This document shows positions 1-8,307 of a stretch of DNA of 64,000 nucleotides, in pieces. Positions within the stretch are counted from its first letter, which is position 1; every line of letters begins with the position of its first letter. The notes beneath the pieces are model-generated. The model had not been told where the DNA came from. It did not search any database and saw only the letters and a program-made list of their open reading frames with translations. This stretch comes from Novosphingobium sediminis (GTDB lineage: Bacteria > Pseudomonadota > Alphaproteobacteria > Sphingomonadales > Sphingomonadaceae): the NCBI RefSeq assembly GCF_007991615.1, contig NZ_BJYR01000013.1, forward strand, positions 62,001-126,000, read 5' to 3'. Position numbers and translations under genes: made by a program.

Positions 1-273
1 GGCCATGACGGAGTAACCGTTCGGCTTGCTCCAGTCGGCTACGCGGACGGGCTCTATGGCCACGTTCACGCGCTGGGAAAGATCAGCAAGGAATGCCTCG
101 ACCGCATCGGCCCGGTGCCCGGTGACCACCACCACCCGTGTCACGCCAGCTGCCGCCGCCTGACGGATTCCGATCTCGATCAGCGGCACCCCGCAGACCG
201 GGGTGAGCGGCTTTGATGGCGATAGCGACGCCAACCGGCTGCCATAGCCGGCAGCAATGATCACGGCATCCAT
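1..273 (-). CDS. Nucleotidyltransferase, N-terminal part (possible inositol-1-phosphate cytidylyltransferase)
   Basis: Only the first 91 codons lie in the window; the gene runs off the left edge. The start codon is at 271-273 on the minus strand. The N-terminus has the nucleotide-binding signature of the NTP-transferase fold (AAGYGSRL, residues 7-14, then KPLTPVCGVPLIE), followed by a beta-alpha repeat ending VVVVTGHRAD. The stretch near residue 84, KPNGYSVM, resembles the NG-x-S element of inositol-phosphate and phosphocholine cytidylyltransferases. The gene lies about 90 bp downstream of the inositol-3-phosphate synthase gene on the same strand, so an operon is likely. That context suggests that it activates inositol phosphate with CTP. 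Another sugar-phosphate substrate cannot be excluded from this fragment. Confidence 0.75.
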   Translation of the reverse strand, partial: MDAVIIAAGYGSRLASLSPSKPLTPVCGVPLIEIGIRQAAAAGVTRVVVVTGHRADAVEAFLADLSQRVNVAIEPVRVADWSKPNGYSVMA

Positions 274-313
274 AGGGTATTCCTATCTCCTGGGCCGGGT
301 CCTGTAACACAGA

Positions 314-343
314 CGGCGCCGATCCCGCTAAGGACCGGCGCCG
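314..343 (-). terminator. GC-rich hairpin between inositol synthase and nucleotidyltransferase genes
   Basis: Two copies of the self-complementary octamer CGGCGCCG (314-321 and 336-343) can pair into a stem with a 14-nt loop. The hairpin lies just 3' of the inositol synthase stop. There is no clear U-run after it on the minus strand, so it may attenuate or stabilise the transcript rather than terminate it. Confidence 0.3.
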
Positions 344-366
344 CCAGTGTTGTTTGCGTCGAACGC

Positions 367-1467
367 TTATTCGGCAGCCAGCGCGGTTTCCGAGATGTAT
401 TCGTCGACCAGCTGGGCGGCGACATCGTCGTTGAACTGCTGCGGCGGGTGCTTGCAGAAGTAGGCCGACGGACCGATCAGCGCCCCGCCTTCGCCGCGCT
501 CCAGCGCGACCTTGCAGCAGCGGATCGCGTCCATGACGCAAGCGGCGGAGTTCGGGCTGTCTTCGACCGAGAGGCGCAGCTCAAGGTTCATCGGAACGTT
601 GCCCCACTGCGTACCTTCAAGGCGCAGGAAGCACAGCTTGTTGTCCTTCTGCCAAGGCACGTAATCGGACGGACCGACGTGGATGTTCTCATCCGCGAGG
701 CGCTGGGCCAGCATGGCCTGAACCGCTTCAGTCTTCGATTCCTTCTTGGAGCCGAGGCGCTGGCGATCGAGCATGTTCATGAAGTCGGTGTTGCCACCGG
801 TGTTGAGCTGGTAGGTCTTCTCGACCGTCACGCCGCGCGCGCCGAACAGGCTCGACAGGACGCGGTGGACGATCGTCGCGCCAACCTGCGCCTTGATGTC
901 GTCACCCACGATCGGGATGCGCTTGGCGCGGAACTTGGCTTCCCACTCGGGGCGGCTGGCGATGAACACCGGCATGCAGTTGACGACGCCAACGCCCGCC
1001 TCGAGCGCGCATTCCATGTAGAACTCGGTCGCCGTTTCCGAACCGACGGGGAGGAAGTTCAGCAGGACTTCCGCACCGGTTTCGCGCAGCGCAGCAACGA
1101 TCGATTCGTGCGTCGCTTCAGGCGCGTCAGCCAGAATGAAGCCGCGCTCGCCCATGCCGGTCATGTGATCGGCCACACCATCGAGGATCTTGCCCATCAT
1201 CACCTTGGCGCCGGTGGCGGGGACTTCGGGCTGGAACACTGCGGTGCAGTTGGGAGCAGCGAAGATTGCCTCGGCAATGTCCTTGCCGACCTTGCGCGCA
1301 TCGACGTCAACACCCATCACGAACTCGACATCGCCGGCGCCGTAGCCGCCAATCCGCTCATGGATCAGGCCCGCCGCCGAGTTGGTGTTGCGGTAGAACT
1401 CTACGCCCTGCACCAGCGAGCTTGCGCAGTTACCTACGCCGATCACTGCGACCTTGATTGGCTTCAT
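367..1467 (-). CDS. Inositol-3-phosphate synthase
   Basis: This 366-residue protein is of the short prokaryotic myo-inositol-phosphate synthase type. It should convert glucose-6-phosphate to inositol-3-phosphate with bound NAD as catalyst. Visible are the N-terminal dinucleotide motif (VAVIGVGNCASSLVQG, residues 5-20), GVDVDARKVG, LLNFLPVGSE, the lysine-bearing GDDIKAQVGATIVHR and the NTGGNTDFMNM motif. The start at 1467 is chosen because the protein family begins right before the Rossmann strand and an AAGGGGA ribosome site lies about 10 nt upstream. A longer in-frame start at 1566 adds 33 unrelated residues. The downstream nucleotidyltransferase suggests that the product is activated to CDP-inositol. 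Confidence 0.93.
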   Translation of the reverse strand: MKPIKVAVIGVGNCASSLVQGVEFYRNTNSAAGLIHERIGGYGAGDVEFVMGVDVDARKVGKDIAEAIFAAPNCTAVFQPEVPATGAKVMMGKILDGVADHMTGMGERGFILADAPEATHESIVAALRETGAEVLLNFLPVGSETATEFYMECALEAGVGVVNCMPVFIASRPEWEAKFRAKRIPIVGDDIKAQVGATIVHRVLSSLFGARGVTVEKTYQLNTGGNTDFMNMLDRQRLGSKKESKTEAVQAMLAQRLADENIHVGPSDYVPWQKDNKLCFLRLEGTQWGNVPMNLELRLSVEDSPNSAACVMDAIRCCKVALERGEGGALIGPSAYFCKHPPQQFNDDVAAQLVDEYISETALAAE

Positions 1468-1816
1468 TTTAACCAGATCCCCTTGGGCAAACACAATGCC
1501 GTTGTAACTAAACTGCCTCACTCCACACAAAAGCAACAGATTGCAAGGAGATTTCCGCTGCGTCACGCAAGCGGGAACAACGCGTTGCCAGGCGGGTCGC
1601 TACCCGGCCCTGCTGCACTTGCGAAATTTGTGTGAACTGTAACTGCGGAGATGGGACGGAAGTCAGTGTTTTTCCCGAATACATGCCGAAATTCGGACCG
1701 TGGAAAGCTATGGTATGACGTGCTGCGTTGCAACATAAATGAGCTCTGCAAACCCGCTTTGGCTCGGTATTGCCCCTATTGGCACAGCATCGGAAAGGCT
1801 GTGCACTGGTCACGAA
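1468..1816. other. Intergenic region, 349 bp
   Basis: This stretch separates the inositol synthase start from the end of the DMT transporter gene; both are read on the minus strand. It must hold the promoter of the inositol synthase operon, but I see no convincing -35/-10 pair. A short GTTGCAAC palindrome near 1730 is the only ordered element noticed. Open frames here look like chance frames. Confidence 0.5.
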
Positions 1817-2713
1817 TCAACGGGATTGGGCCTCGCTGAGACGGCCCAGCAGCAAAGCGCCGGCAATCAGCGCCATGCCCAGTGCGTCGAGTGCCCCCAT
1901 TGTCTCTCCAAAGGCCAGCCATCCGATCAAGATCGAAACAGCGGGTTGCGTCAGTAGCACGACGCCGATGATCAGGGCGGAGAAATGGCGCAGTGCGAAG
2001 ACGATGAGCCCCTGGCCTACGACCTGGCTGCAGAAGGCCAGCGCCACCAGCGGCCACCACACATGCGGCCAGATGGGTTCACGCAGCCAGATCGCAATAG
2101 CCAGCATTACGGGTGCGCTGGCGATGGTGGACGCGCACAGCAGTTCCCAACTTTCGAACCGTCCGCGCGCCCCTTGCAGGAGCAGGATATAGAAAAAGTA
2201 GAACACGCCGGCGAGAATGCAGAACAGATCGCCCATCAAGGTGGCGTGATCGATCTCCAGCGAGCGACCCAGCAGAATGGCCGCGCCGCCGACAGCGAAC
2301 ACGATTGCCGAAATTTCCACCGGCCGGGGCAGGCGCCGCGCTGCAATCAGGCCCCATGCCATCAGGATGAGGCTGCCGGAGTTCCCGAACAGAGAGGCAT
2401 TGCCGAGGCGCGTATAGGCAATTCCGATATGCCAGCTCGCCAGATCGAGGGCAAAGAACACGCCCGCCGTGGCAACAACAAGCCAGGCCCTGAGCGGGAT
2501 CGCCGGTCTGCCGGGTATGTGCTGGCGCCACGCGAGCAAAGCGAGCAGGGGAAGCGGCAGGAACAGGCGCCAGAACCCGGCTGAAACCGGGCCGGAATCG
2601 GCCAGGCGCACGAACCACGGCCCCAACGCGAGTGCAAAGTTTCCGCCAAGCAGCGCTACGAAATGCCAAGGGTTCGGCCGCGTTTGCTCGCGCCGGTTAT
2701 CGATACTCGTCAT
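1817..2713 (-). CDS. EamA/DMT-family transporter
   Basis: This 298-residue integral membrane protein has about ten hydrophobic segments arranged as two repeated EamA halves, the layout of drug/metabolite transporters. Landmarks are FVALLGGNFALALGPWF in the first helix, GVFFALDLASWHIGIAYT in the first half and VVLLTQPAVSILIGWLAFGE in the second half. The latter resembles the conserved L-P-hydrophobic-E segment near the end of these proteins. The substrate cannot be read from the sequence. It is monocistronic and divergent from the Old Yellow Enzyme gene across a 253-bp gap. The family assignment is firm; export of a small metabolite is inferred. Confidence 0.85.
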   Translation of the reverse strand: MTSIDNRREQTRPNPWHFVALLGGNFALALGPWFVRLADSGPVSAGFWRLFLPLPLLALLAWRQHIPGRPAIPLRAWLVVATAGVFFALDLASWHIGIAYTRLGNASLFGNSGSLILMAWGLIAARRLPRPVEISAIVFAVGGAAILLGRSLEIDHATLMGDLFCILAGVFYFFYILLLQGARGRFESWELLCASTIASAPVMLAIAIWLREPIWPHVWWPLVALAFCSQVVGQGLIVFALRHFSALIIGVVLLTQPAVSILIGWLAFGETMGALDALGMALIAGALLLGRLSEAQSR

Positions 2714-2777
2714 GGTCCGCTCGTCAACTCGCGCTTGTCATGCGGACACCGGCATCCTAGCTGGGTTTTAAATGGAA

Positions 2778-2799
2778 ACCCTGTCGGGCGCGACGGGGT
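2778..2799. other. Short hairpin in the DMT/OYE divergent region
   Basis: Nine-base arms (2778-2786 and 2791-2799) pair with one G-U and a GGCG loop. It sits in the 5' region of the minus-strand DMT gene and could be a leader structure or a chance element. The rest of the gap 2714-2966 shows no gene. Confidence 0.2.
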
Positions 2800-2966
2800 C
2801 AGGCTATCAGGTTAGGGGGCTGACGCCGATCAGGCGATGCCCCACTTTCATCCGTGGCCATAGAGCGCCCGCTCAGGTTTCCCAAGCCCATCTTCTTTCG
2901 AGCCGTTGCTCATGGCGCGGTCAAACGACTGTTTCAGCATTTCCAATCCGAGAAGGACCCCTGTTG

Positions 2967-4076
2967 ATGCACGAATCGCTTTTCCGGCCGATCCAGCTTG
3001 GCGCGATTTCCGCGCCGAACCGCATCCTGATGGCACCGCTGACCCGGGGCCGCGCCGGACCCGATGCCGTTCCGACTGAGATCATGCAGACCTACTATCG
3101 CCAGCGCGCCAGCGCCGGCCTTATCATTAGCGAAGCGACCGGCATCAGCCGTGAAGGCTCGGGCTGGCCGAGTGCGCCCGGCATCTGGTCCGATGCGCAG
3201 GTTGAGGCCTGGAAGCCGGTTACCGAGGCGGTTCACGAAGCCGGCGGGCGCATCATCATGCAGCTCTGGCACATGGGCCGGATCGTGCACCCCTATTTCC
3301 TCGACGGCGAACTGCCTGTCTCAGCCTCTGCCACGATGGCGCCCGGCCATGCCCATACGCCCGAAGGCAGAATGGACAACGTCGTGGCTCGGCCGCTTCG
3401 GCTCGATGAGATGCCGCGCATCGTCGATGACTATGGTCATGCGGCCGAGAACGCGAAGCGGGCCGGGTTCGATGGCGTGCAGCTCCATGGTGCGAACGGC
3501 TATCTGATCGATCAGTTCCTGCGTAACTCCTCCAACCTCCGCGATGACGACTACGGCGGCAGCCCGGAAAACCGGGTGCGGCTCATGCGTGAGGTCATGG
3601 AGCGTCTTGTCGCGATCTGGGGCGCCGACCGCGTTTCCATCCGCCTGTCCCCCAACGGCGAAAGCCAGGGTGTCGATGACAGCGATCCGGCCACGCTTTA
3701 CGCCGAGGCTGCCCGGGTGCTCGAAGCACTCAAGGTCTCGTTCATCGAGCTGCGCCAGCCGGGGCCGGACGGCACCTTCGGGGCGACGACCGTGCCGCCG
3801 CAGGATCACGTGTTCCGCGCGCACTATTCGGGGCCGTTGGTGCTGAACAGCGACTACACGTCCGAAGCAGCGGATGCCGATGTGGCGTCAGGCCGTGCGG
3901 ATGCAATCAGCTTTGGCCGGCCGTACATTTCGAACCCGGATCTGGTGGAGCGCATTCGTCTCGGAGCAGAGTTCGCGCCGAATGTGGGCGTGCCGCAGAC
4001 GTGGTATTTCCCCGGCGAGGCGGGATACATCGACTATCCGACGCTTGCGGAGGCGCAGGCCAGCGCCACTGCCTGA
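2967..4076 (+). CDS. Alkene reductase, Old Yellow Enzyme family
   Basis: This 369-residue FMN-dependent TIM-barrel ene-reductase is of the NemA/OYE type and reduces activated C=C bonds with NAD(P)H. The N-terminus reads LFRPIQLGAISAPNRILMAP followed by LTRGRA, the classical family start. QLWHMGRI (around residue 100) carries the flavin-contacting region. LHGANGYLIDQFL and DDYGGSPENRVRL are the OYE hallmark motifs. SFGRPYISNPDL near the C-terminus is the phosphate-binding part. The start at 2967 has AAGGA nearby; the frame extends to 2772 but that part does not match the family. The physiological substrate is not evident. A CitE-like lyase gene follows 39 bp later on the same strand and may be cotranscribed. 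Confidence 0.93.
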   Translation: MHESLFRPIQLGAISAPNRILMAPLTRGRAGPDAVPTEIMQTYYRQRASAGLIISEATGISREGSGWPSAPGIWSDAQVEAWKPVTEAVHEAGGRIIMQLWHMGRIVHPYFLDGELPVSASATMAPGHAHTPEGRMDNVVARPLRLDEMPRIVDDYGHAAENAKRAGFDGVQLHGANGYLIDQFLRNSSNLRDDDYGGSPENRVRLMREVMERLVAIWGADRVSIRLSPNGESQGVDDSDPATLYAEAARVLEALKVSFIELRQPGPDGTFGATTVPPQDHVFRAHYSGPLVLNSDYTSEAADADVASGRADAISFGRPYISNPDLVERIRLGAEFAPNVGVPQTWYFPGEAGYIDYPTLAEAQASATA

Positions 4077-4115
4077 AGGTCTTGGCCGGACGGGGTTGGT
4101 TTACAGGAGTACGAG

Positions 4116-5000
4116 ATGCGCACGATTCCGCGGTCATGGCTGTTCGTTCCCGGTGACAGCGAAAAGAAGCTGCTGAAGACACCGGAAACGGGCGCCCATG
4201 CGCTGATCGTCGATCTTGAAGATGCGGTGGCGGCTTCGGCGAAGCCGGCAGCGCGGCGGATGACGCGCGACTGGCTGGAAGCGCACCGGCGCCAGATCAC
4301 GATGCGCAAGCAGGCGCGGTGGGTACGGATCAACGCCGTGGACACCGGGCTGTGGCGCGACGATCTGGCGGCCGTCATGGCAGGGGCGCCGGAAGGCATC
4401 ATGCTGCCCAAGGCAGAAGGGCCGGAGCAGATTCGGCAGGTCGCGGCGGAAATCTACGAACTCGAACAGCGCCACGGGATTCCGAACGGTCAAACCCGGT
4501 TGCTGCCTCTGGTGAGCGAGACGCCGCGTGCCGCGCTGACGATCACGGCTTACATGGATGCCTCGATGCCCAGGCTCGCGGGGCTTACCTGGGGTGCCGA
4601 GGATCTATCCGCCGAGTTGGGCGCTGCGCGCAAGCGCGATGCCGATGGGCAGTGGACCGATGCCTTCCGCTTCGTGCGCGGCCAGACCCTGCTGGTTGCG
4701 CATGCCCGCGGTGTTTGGGCGATCGATACGCTCTATGCCGATTTCCGTGATGTCGAAGGTACGAAGCGAGCCGCGGAAGCTGCTCGTGCGGACGGGTTCG
4801 CAGGGATGCTGGCGATTCATCCCTCGCAGGTTCCGCTGATCAACGCGGCCTTCACGCCGAGCGAGGACGAACTCGCTCACGCTCGGGCCATTGTCGATGC
4901 CTTTGCCGCCAATCCGGGAGTGGGGGCGCTGCAGTTGCAGGGGCGGATGTTGGATCAGCCGCACTTGCGTCAGGCCAAGGCGCTTCTCGGCCTCGAATAG
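4116..5000 (+). CDS. HpcH/HpaI aldolase / citrate lyase beta family CoA-ester lyase
   Basis: This 294-residue protein is of the CitE/malyl-CoA lyase family, which cleaves or hydrolyses CoA esters of hydroxy-acids with Mg2+. The start reads RSWLFVPGDSEKKL, followed by LIVDLEDAVA, the acidic metal-binding element. Other matches are VRINAVDTGLW, GIMLPKAEGPEQI, PLVSETPRAAL and LTWGAEDLSAELGA, and then GMLAIHPSQV. These correspond in order to family blocks. Which CoA ester is used (malyl-CoA, methylmalyl-CoA, citramalyl-CoA) cannot be told. It lies 39 bp downstream of the ene-reductase gene and converges on the lipoprotein gene with a 13-bp gap. Confidence 0.88.
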   Translation: MRTIPRSWLFVPGDSEKKLLKTPETGAHALIVDLEDAVAASAKPAARRMTRDWLEAHRRQITMRKQARWVRINAVDTGLWRDDLAAVMAGAPEGIMLPKAEGPEQIRQVAAEIYELEQRHGIPNGQTRLLPLVSETPRAALTITAYMDASMPRLAGLTWGAEDLSAELGAARKRDADGQWTDAFRFVRGQTLLVAHARGVWAIDTLYADFRDVEGTKRAAEAARADGFAGMLAIHPSQVPLINAAFTPSEDELAHARAIVDAFAANPGVGALQLQGRMLDQPHLRQAKALLGLE

Positions 5001-5013
5001 ACGCAGCGTTTGT

Positions 5014-5352
5014 TCAGGGGGTCGCGGGTTTGGGGCTGGCGGCTGCCTTGGGGGCAGCGGGCGCCGCGTCTGCTGGCCCGCCATCGGGCGTGGTTGGTAT
5101 GTCGGCAGCCGCATCGGCAGCGTCAGCAGAGGCACCGGCATCGACCTTGGCGGCAGTGTGCGCTGCCGGAGCGAGCGGTGCCTGCGCTTGTGACCGGTCC
5201 GTATCTAGCATGGCGTCACTGACCGACCCCGGCAGGATCTCTCCGCTTGCGGTCGATCCCGCCTGCGGGCCTGATGACTTGCCGCAAGCGCCGAGAAACA
5301 GCAGAGGCGCAAGAGCAGCGATGACGGTTCGGGTGGGCAAGAGACGGATCAT
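5014..5352 (-). CDS. Small lipoprotein, Ala/Pro-rich
   Basis: The 112-residue product starts with a lipoprotein signal peptide: basic RLLPTR, a hydrophobic stretch and lipobox LGAC with the acylated Cys at about residue 23. The mature part is low-complexity, rich in Ala, Pro, Asp and Lys, without a recognised domain. Its ATG overlaps the lipB stop (ATGA at 5349-5352), so translation is probably coupled. No function can be assigned. Confidence 0.7.
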   Translation of the reverse strand: MIRLLPTRTVIAALAPLLFLGACGKSSGPQAGSTASGEILPGSVSDAMLDTDRSQAQAPLAPAAHTAAKVDAGASADAADAAADIPTTPDGGPADAAPAAPKAAASPKPATP

Positions 5353-6032
5353 GGCAAGTCCTTGGCGGCGTCACCCGCCGTATCACGCGGTTCCAGATTG
5401 GCCAGGAAGGCCTCGCACCGCGCAAGCAATGCCCGATCCCACTCCTCCGGCGCAACTGAAATGCCGAGTGCTGCCAAGCTCGTAACGCCGAATTCCTCGA
5501 TGCCGCAGGGTACGATGCCGCCAAAATGCGTGAGATCTGGCGCAAGATTCACGGAGAAACCGTGCATCGTGACCCAGCGGCGAATCCGAATACCAATCGC
5601 GCCGATCTTGGCTTCCCCGCCGTCCGGGCCGCGCGTCCAGATGCCGACACGGCCCGCAGCGCGCCAGGCTTCGACACCGAAGTCACTTAGCGTGTCGATC
5701 ACCCAACCCTCGACGGCGTGGACGAAGCCGCGCACATCTCGCGCACGCTTGCCGAGATCGAGTACCAGATAGCCGACGCGTTGGCCCGGCCCGTGGTAGG
5801 TATATCGCCCGCCGCGCCCGGCCTCGACGACATCAAAACGAGGATCGAGCAACTCATCCGCTGCTGCGCTGGTTCCGGCGGTGTAAACCGGTGGATGCTC
5901 GAGCAGCCAGATCAGTTCGCGGGCCTTGCCTTCCTGCACGGCCAAATTGCGCGCCGTCATGGATTCAAGCGCCTCGCGATAGGGCACCAGATCCTGCGCT
6001 TGCCTGATCTCGATCTGCTCGGGAACTTCCAT
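5349..6032 (-). CDS. lipB: Octanoyltransferase LipB
   Basis: This 227-residue enzyme transfers octanoyl groups from acyl carrier protein to the lipoyl domains of 2-oxoacid dehydrogenases, the first step of endogenous lipoate synthesis. Visible are [20 protein letters not shown], the active-site lysine in [19 protein letters not shown], and the catalytic cysteine in [15 protein letters not shown]. The start at 6032 ([10 protein letters not shown]) fits the usual length. An in-frame ATG at 6092 would add 20 residues, and neither start has a strong ribosome site. The lipoprotein gene is translationally coupled at its end. LipA is not in the window. Confidence 0.95.
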   Translation of the reverse strand: MEVPEQIEIRQAQDLVPYREALESMTARNLAVQEGKARELIWLLEHPPVYTAGTSAAADELLDPRFDVVEAGRGGRYTYHGPGQRVGYLVLDLGKRARDVRGFVHAVEGWVIDTLSDFGVEAWRAAGRVGIWTRGPDGGEAKIGAIGIRIRRWVTMHGFSVNLAPDLTHFGGIVPCGIEEFGVTSLAALGISVAPEEWDRALLARCEAFLANLEPRDTAGDAAKDLP

Positions 6033-6148
6033 GGCGCGAACGCATGAACGCACCGCCGCGCGCTGGCAAGACCGGGCAAGGTCTGATTGCACCGCAGCAG
6101 GGGGTGCGCATCCTGTTTGGTCCTGCTAGGGCTGCGGCGGAAAGGGAC

Positions 6149-6958
6149 ATGACTGCCGTGACGACTTTGGACAGCAGTGCGGCCTGGGCCAGCGCAACAC
6201 GCATGGTTGCCGCCAACCGTGACCTTCTCATGGCGATCGCGGGAGTATTCTATGTGCTCCCGGGCCTCGCCGGTGCGGTATTCGTGCCTTCACCAGCGAT
6301 GACGACGGAGATGTCGGAAGCGCAGATGCTCGCCGTGATGCAGGACTATTACGCAAGCTCCCTGCCGGTCCTGCTGCTCCTTTCGCTGCTGCCGATGGCC
6401 GGCATGCTGACAATGCTCGTCGCAATGCTCGATACCGCCCGCCCGACTGTTGCACAGGCCATTCGGCATAGCGTTCGCGCCCTGCCGACTTACTTTGCGT
6501 CGCAGTTGCTCATCGCCCTGGCGATTGTCCCGCTTTCGATGGCTCTCGCAAGTGTGCTGGCCCTGATCCTGCCAGACAGGCTCGCGGTGTCTGTAGCCTT
6601 GGGTATGTTGCTCTATCCGATCATGCGCACGATGCTGGTTGGTCCGGTCGTGGCAGGGGAAGGGGTTCGCAATCCTGTCAATGCCATTCGCGAAAGTGTC
6701 CGGCTTACCCGGCGAAATGCCGGGCGGATCCTGCTCTTCATCGGAATGGCCGGGTTTGTATTTCTGGTCGTCTACGGCCTCGTGATGATGTTTGTCGGCG
6801 TCGTCCTCGTGCTGATGTTCAAGGGCGAGCCGCAGCGATTGCTCGGTGAAGGCGTTGCCGGTGTGCTCCTTGCTATCGGCTACACCTACTTTGTCGCCAT
6901 GCTGGCGGCCGTCTACAAGCAACTTGCCGGCGAACAGGCTGGCACAAGTCTGCGGTGA
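6149..6958 (+). CDS. Multi-pass membrane protein, possibly GDPD membrane-domain-like
   Basis: This 269-residue hydrophobic protein has about six transmembrane segments. The second half carries NPVNAIRESVRLTRRNAGRI followed by a long hydrophobic helix. That pattern is seen in membrane domains next to glycerophosphodiester phosphodiesterases and in similar unassigned membrane proteins. The start at 6149 follows GGAAAGGG closely. An upstream in-frame ATG at 6044 lies in the lipB divergent region and reads as non-family sequence. The stop overlaps the GTG start of the MFS gene (GTGA), so the two are translationally coupled. The function is unknown. Confidence 0.75.
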   Translation: MTAVTTLDSSAAWASATRMVAANRDLLMAIAGVFYVLPGLAGAVFVPSPAMTTEMSEAQMLAVMQDYYASSLPVLLLLSLLPMAGMLTMLVAMLDTARPTVAQAIRHSVRALPTYFASQLLIALAIVPLSMALASVLALILPDRLAVSVALGMLLYPIMRTMLVGPVVAGEGVRNPVNAIRESVRLTRRNAGRILLFIGMAGFVFLVVYGLVMMFVGVVLVLMFKGEPQRLLGEGVAGVLLAIGYTYFVAMLAAVYKQLAGEQAGTSLR

Positions 6959-8301
6959 GCGCAGTGGACGAGCCTAATGTCCAGCTGCCGCGGAGCCGCA
7001 TGGCGCTGCTGTTCATGGTCATGCTGGTCACCGCGGCAGGCAATACCGCGATGCAATCGGTCATGCCGTCGATCGGCACGCACCTGCATATCGCCGATGT
7101 CTGGGTGAGCCTTGCCTACAGTTGGTCGGCCCTGCTGTGGATGCTGCTCGCGCCGTTCTGGGCACGCCGTTCTGACCGCCGCGGGCGCAAGGCGATGATG
7201 GCGCTCGGCCTTGTCGGCTTCGCTGTCTCCTTTGCGCTATGCGGCGCAGCACTCCATGCCGGATTGAACGGCACGATCAGCGGTCTGACCGCGATCCTCT
7301 GCTTCGCAGCCGCGCGCTCGCTTTATGGAGGTTTCGGTTCTGCAGCGCCGCCGGCTGTACAGGCCTATGTTGCCAGCCGGACCAGCCGTGCCGAACGTAC
7401 GCAAGCGCTCTCGATGGTGTCGTCCAGCTTCGGACTGGGCACGGTGCTTGGCCCAGCGCTCGCGCCGCTGCTGATTCTGCCAGGCATTGGCTTGATCGGA
7501 CCGTTCGCCGCCTTCACGCTGGCCGCTGTGGTGGTTCTGGTTCTGCTGCGGCTGAGACTGCCCGACGACGATCCGCGCTTTGCCGGTCGCGGCGAGATTC
7601 TGGGCGAGCCGACGAGTGCCTCGTCCAATCCCGGGATGGGGGAGGCAGGGCACTCAGCGGACGACCCCGTGCATAGCGTGCTGGAGCACGATCCGCATTC
7701 TGAGGACTCAAAGGTTGGTCGGCTGCGCTGGCGCGATCCACGGTTGCGCGCCTGGCTTGCTGCCGGAACGCTGGGCGGGCAGGCGCAGTCGATTCTGCTG
7801 GGCGTTGTCGGCTTCCTCTTGCTGGACCGGCTTGGTCTGCGCCACCAGCCGGATGCAGCGGCGGGTCCGATCGGCCTCGTCCTGATGTGCGGTGCCGTTG
7901 CGACGCTGTTGGCGCAGTGGGGTCTGATTCCGATGATGAAGCTCGGCCCTCGGACTTCGACGCTCTGGGGCATGAGCCTTGTAGCTGTTGGCACGCTCGG
8001 CATGGCGACGGGCCGTGACCTCCATGCCATCGCAACCAGCTTCGCTATCTGCTCGCTCGGCTTTGGCCTGTTCCGTCCGGGTTTCACCTCCGGTGCGAGC
8101 CTGGCCGTCACGCCGGCCGAACAGGGGCAATCGGCCGGGATCGTCGCCGCGGTCAACGGATCTGCCTACATCATCTCACCCGCGATTGGCGTCTGGCTCT
8201 ACAACCATTCAAGCTGGCTGGCGTGGGGCGTGGTTGAACTGCTGGCGGCTAGCGTCATCCTGATCTGCGCCTTGGGGATGCGCAAGGATGCGCAGGCCTG
8301 A
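6955..8301 (+). CDS. MFS transporter
   Basis: This 448-residue protein has about twelve transmembrane helices in two halves separated by a hydrophilic loop near residues 205-260. The loop between helices 2 and 3 has WARRSDRRGRKAMM, a good match to the major facilitator signature G-x-x-x-D-R-x-G-R-R. TRAQ-like RAERTQALSMVSSSFGLGTV fits the drug-exporter branch. Translation starts at a GTG overlapping the stop of the preceding membrane-protein gene, so it forms a two-gene operon with it. It converges on the CDP-alcohol phosphotransferase gene. The substrate is unknown. Confidence 0.87.
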   Translation: MSAVDEPNVQLPRSRMALLFMVMLVTAAGNTAMQSVMPSIGTHLHIADVWVSLAYSWSALLWMLLAPFWARRSDRRGRKAMMALGLVGFAVSFALCGAALHAGLNGTISGLTAILCFAAARSLYGGFGSAAPPAVQAYVASRTSRAERTQALSMVSSSFGLGTVLGPALAPLLILPGIGLIGPFAAFTLAAVVVLVLLRLRLPDDDPRFAGRGEILGEPTSASSNPGMGEAGHSADDPVHSVLEHDPHSEDSKVGRLRWRDPRLRAWLAAGTLGGQAQSILLGVVGFLLLDRLGLRHQPDAAAGPIGLVLMCGAVATLLAQWGLIPMMKLGPRTSTLWGMSLVAVGTLGMATGRDLHAIATSFAICSLGFGLFRPGFTSGASLAVTPAEQGQSAGIVAAVNGSAYIISPAIGVWLYNHSSWLAWGVVELLAASVILICALGMRKDAQA

Positions 8302-8307
8302 CGCGGG

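Noticed and set aside
448..1635. 395-codon frame opposite inositol synthase
   Set aside because: Antisense to a well-recognised enzyme; no independent support.
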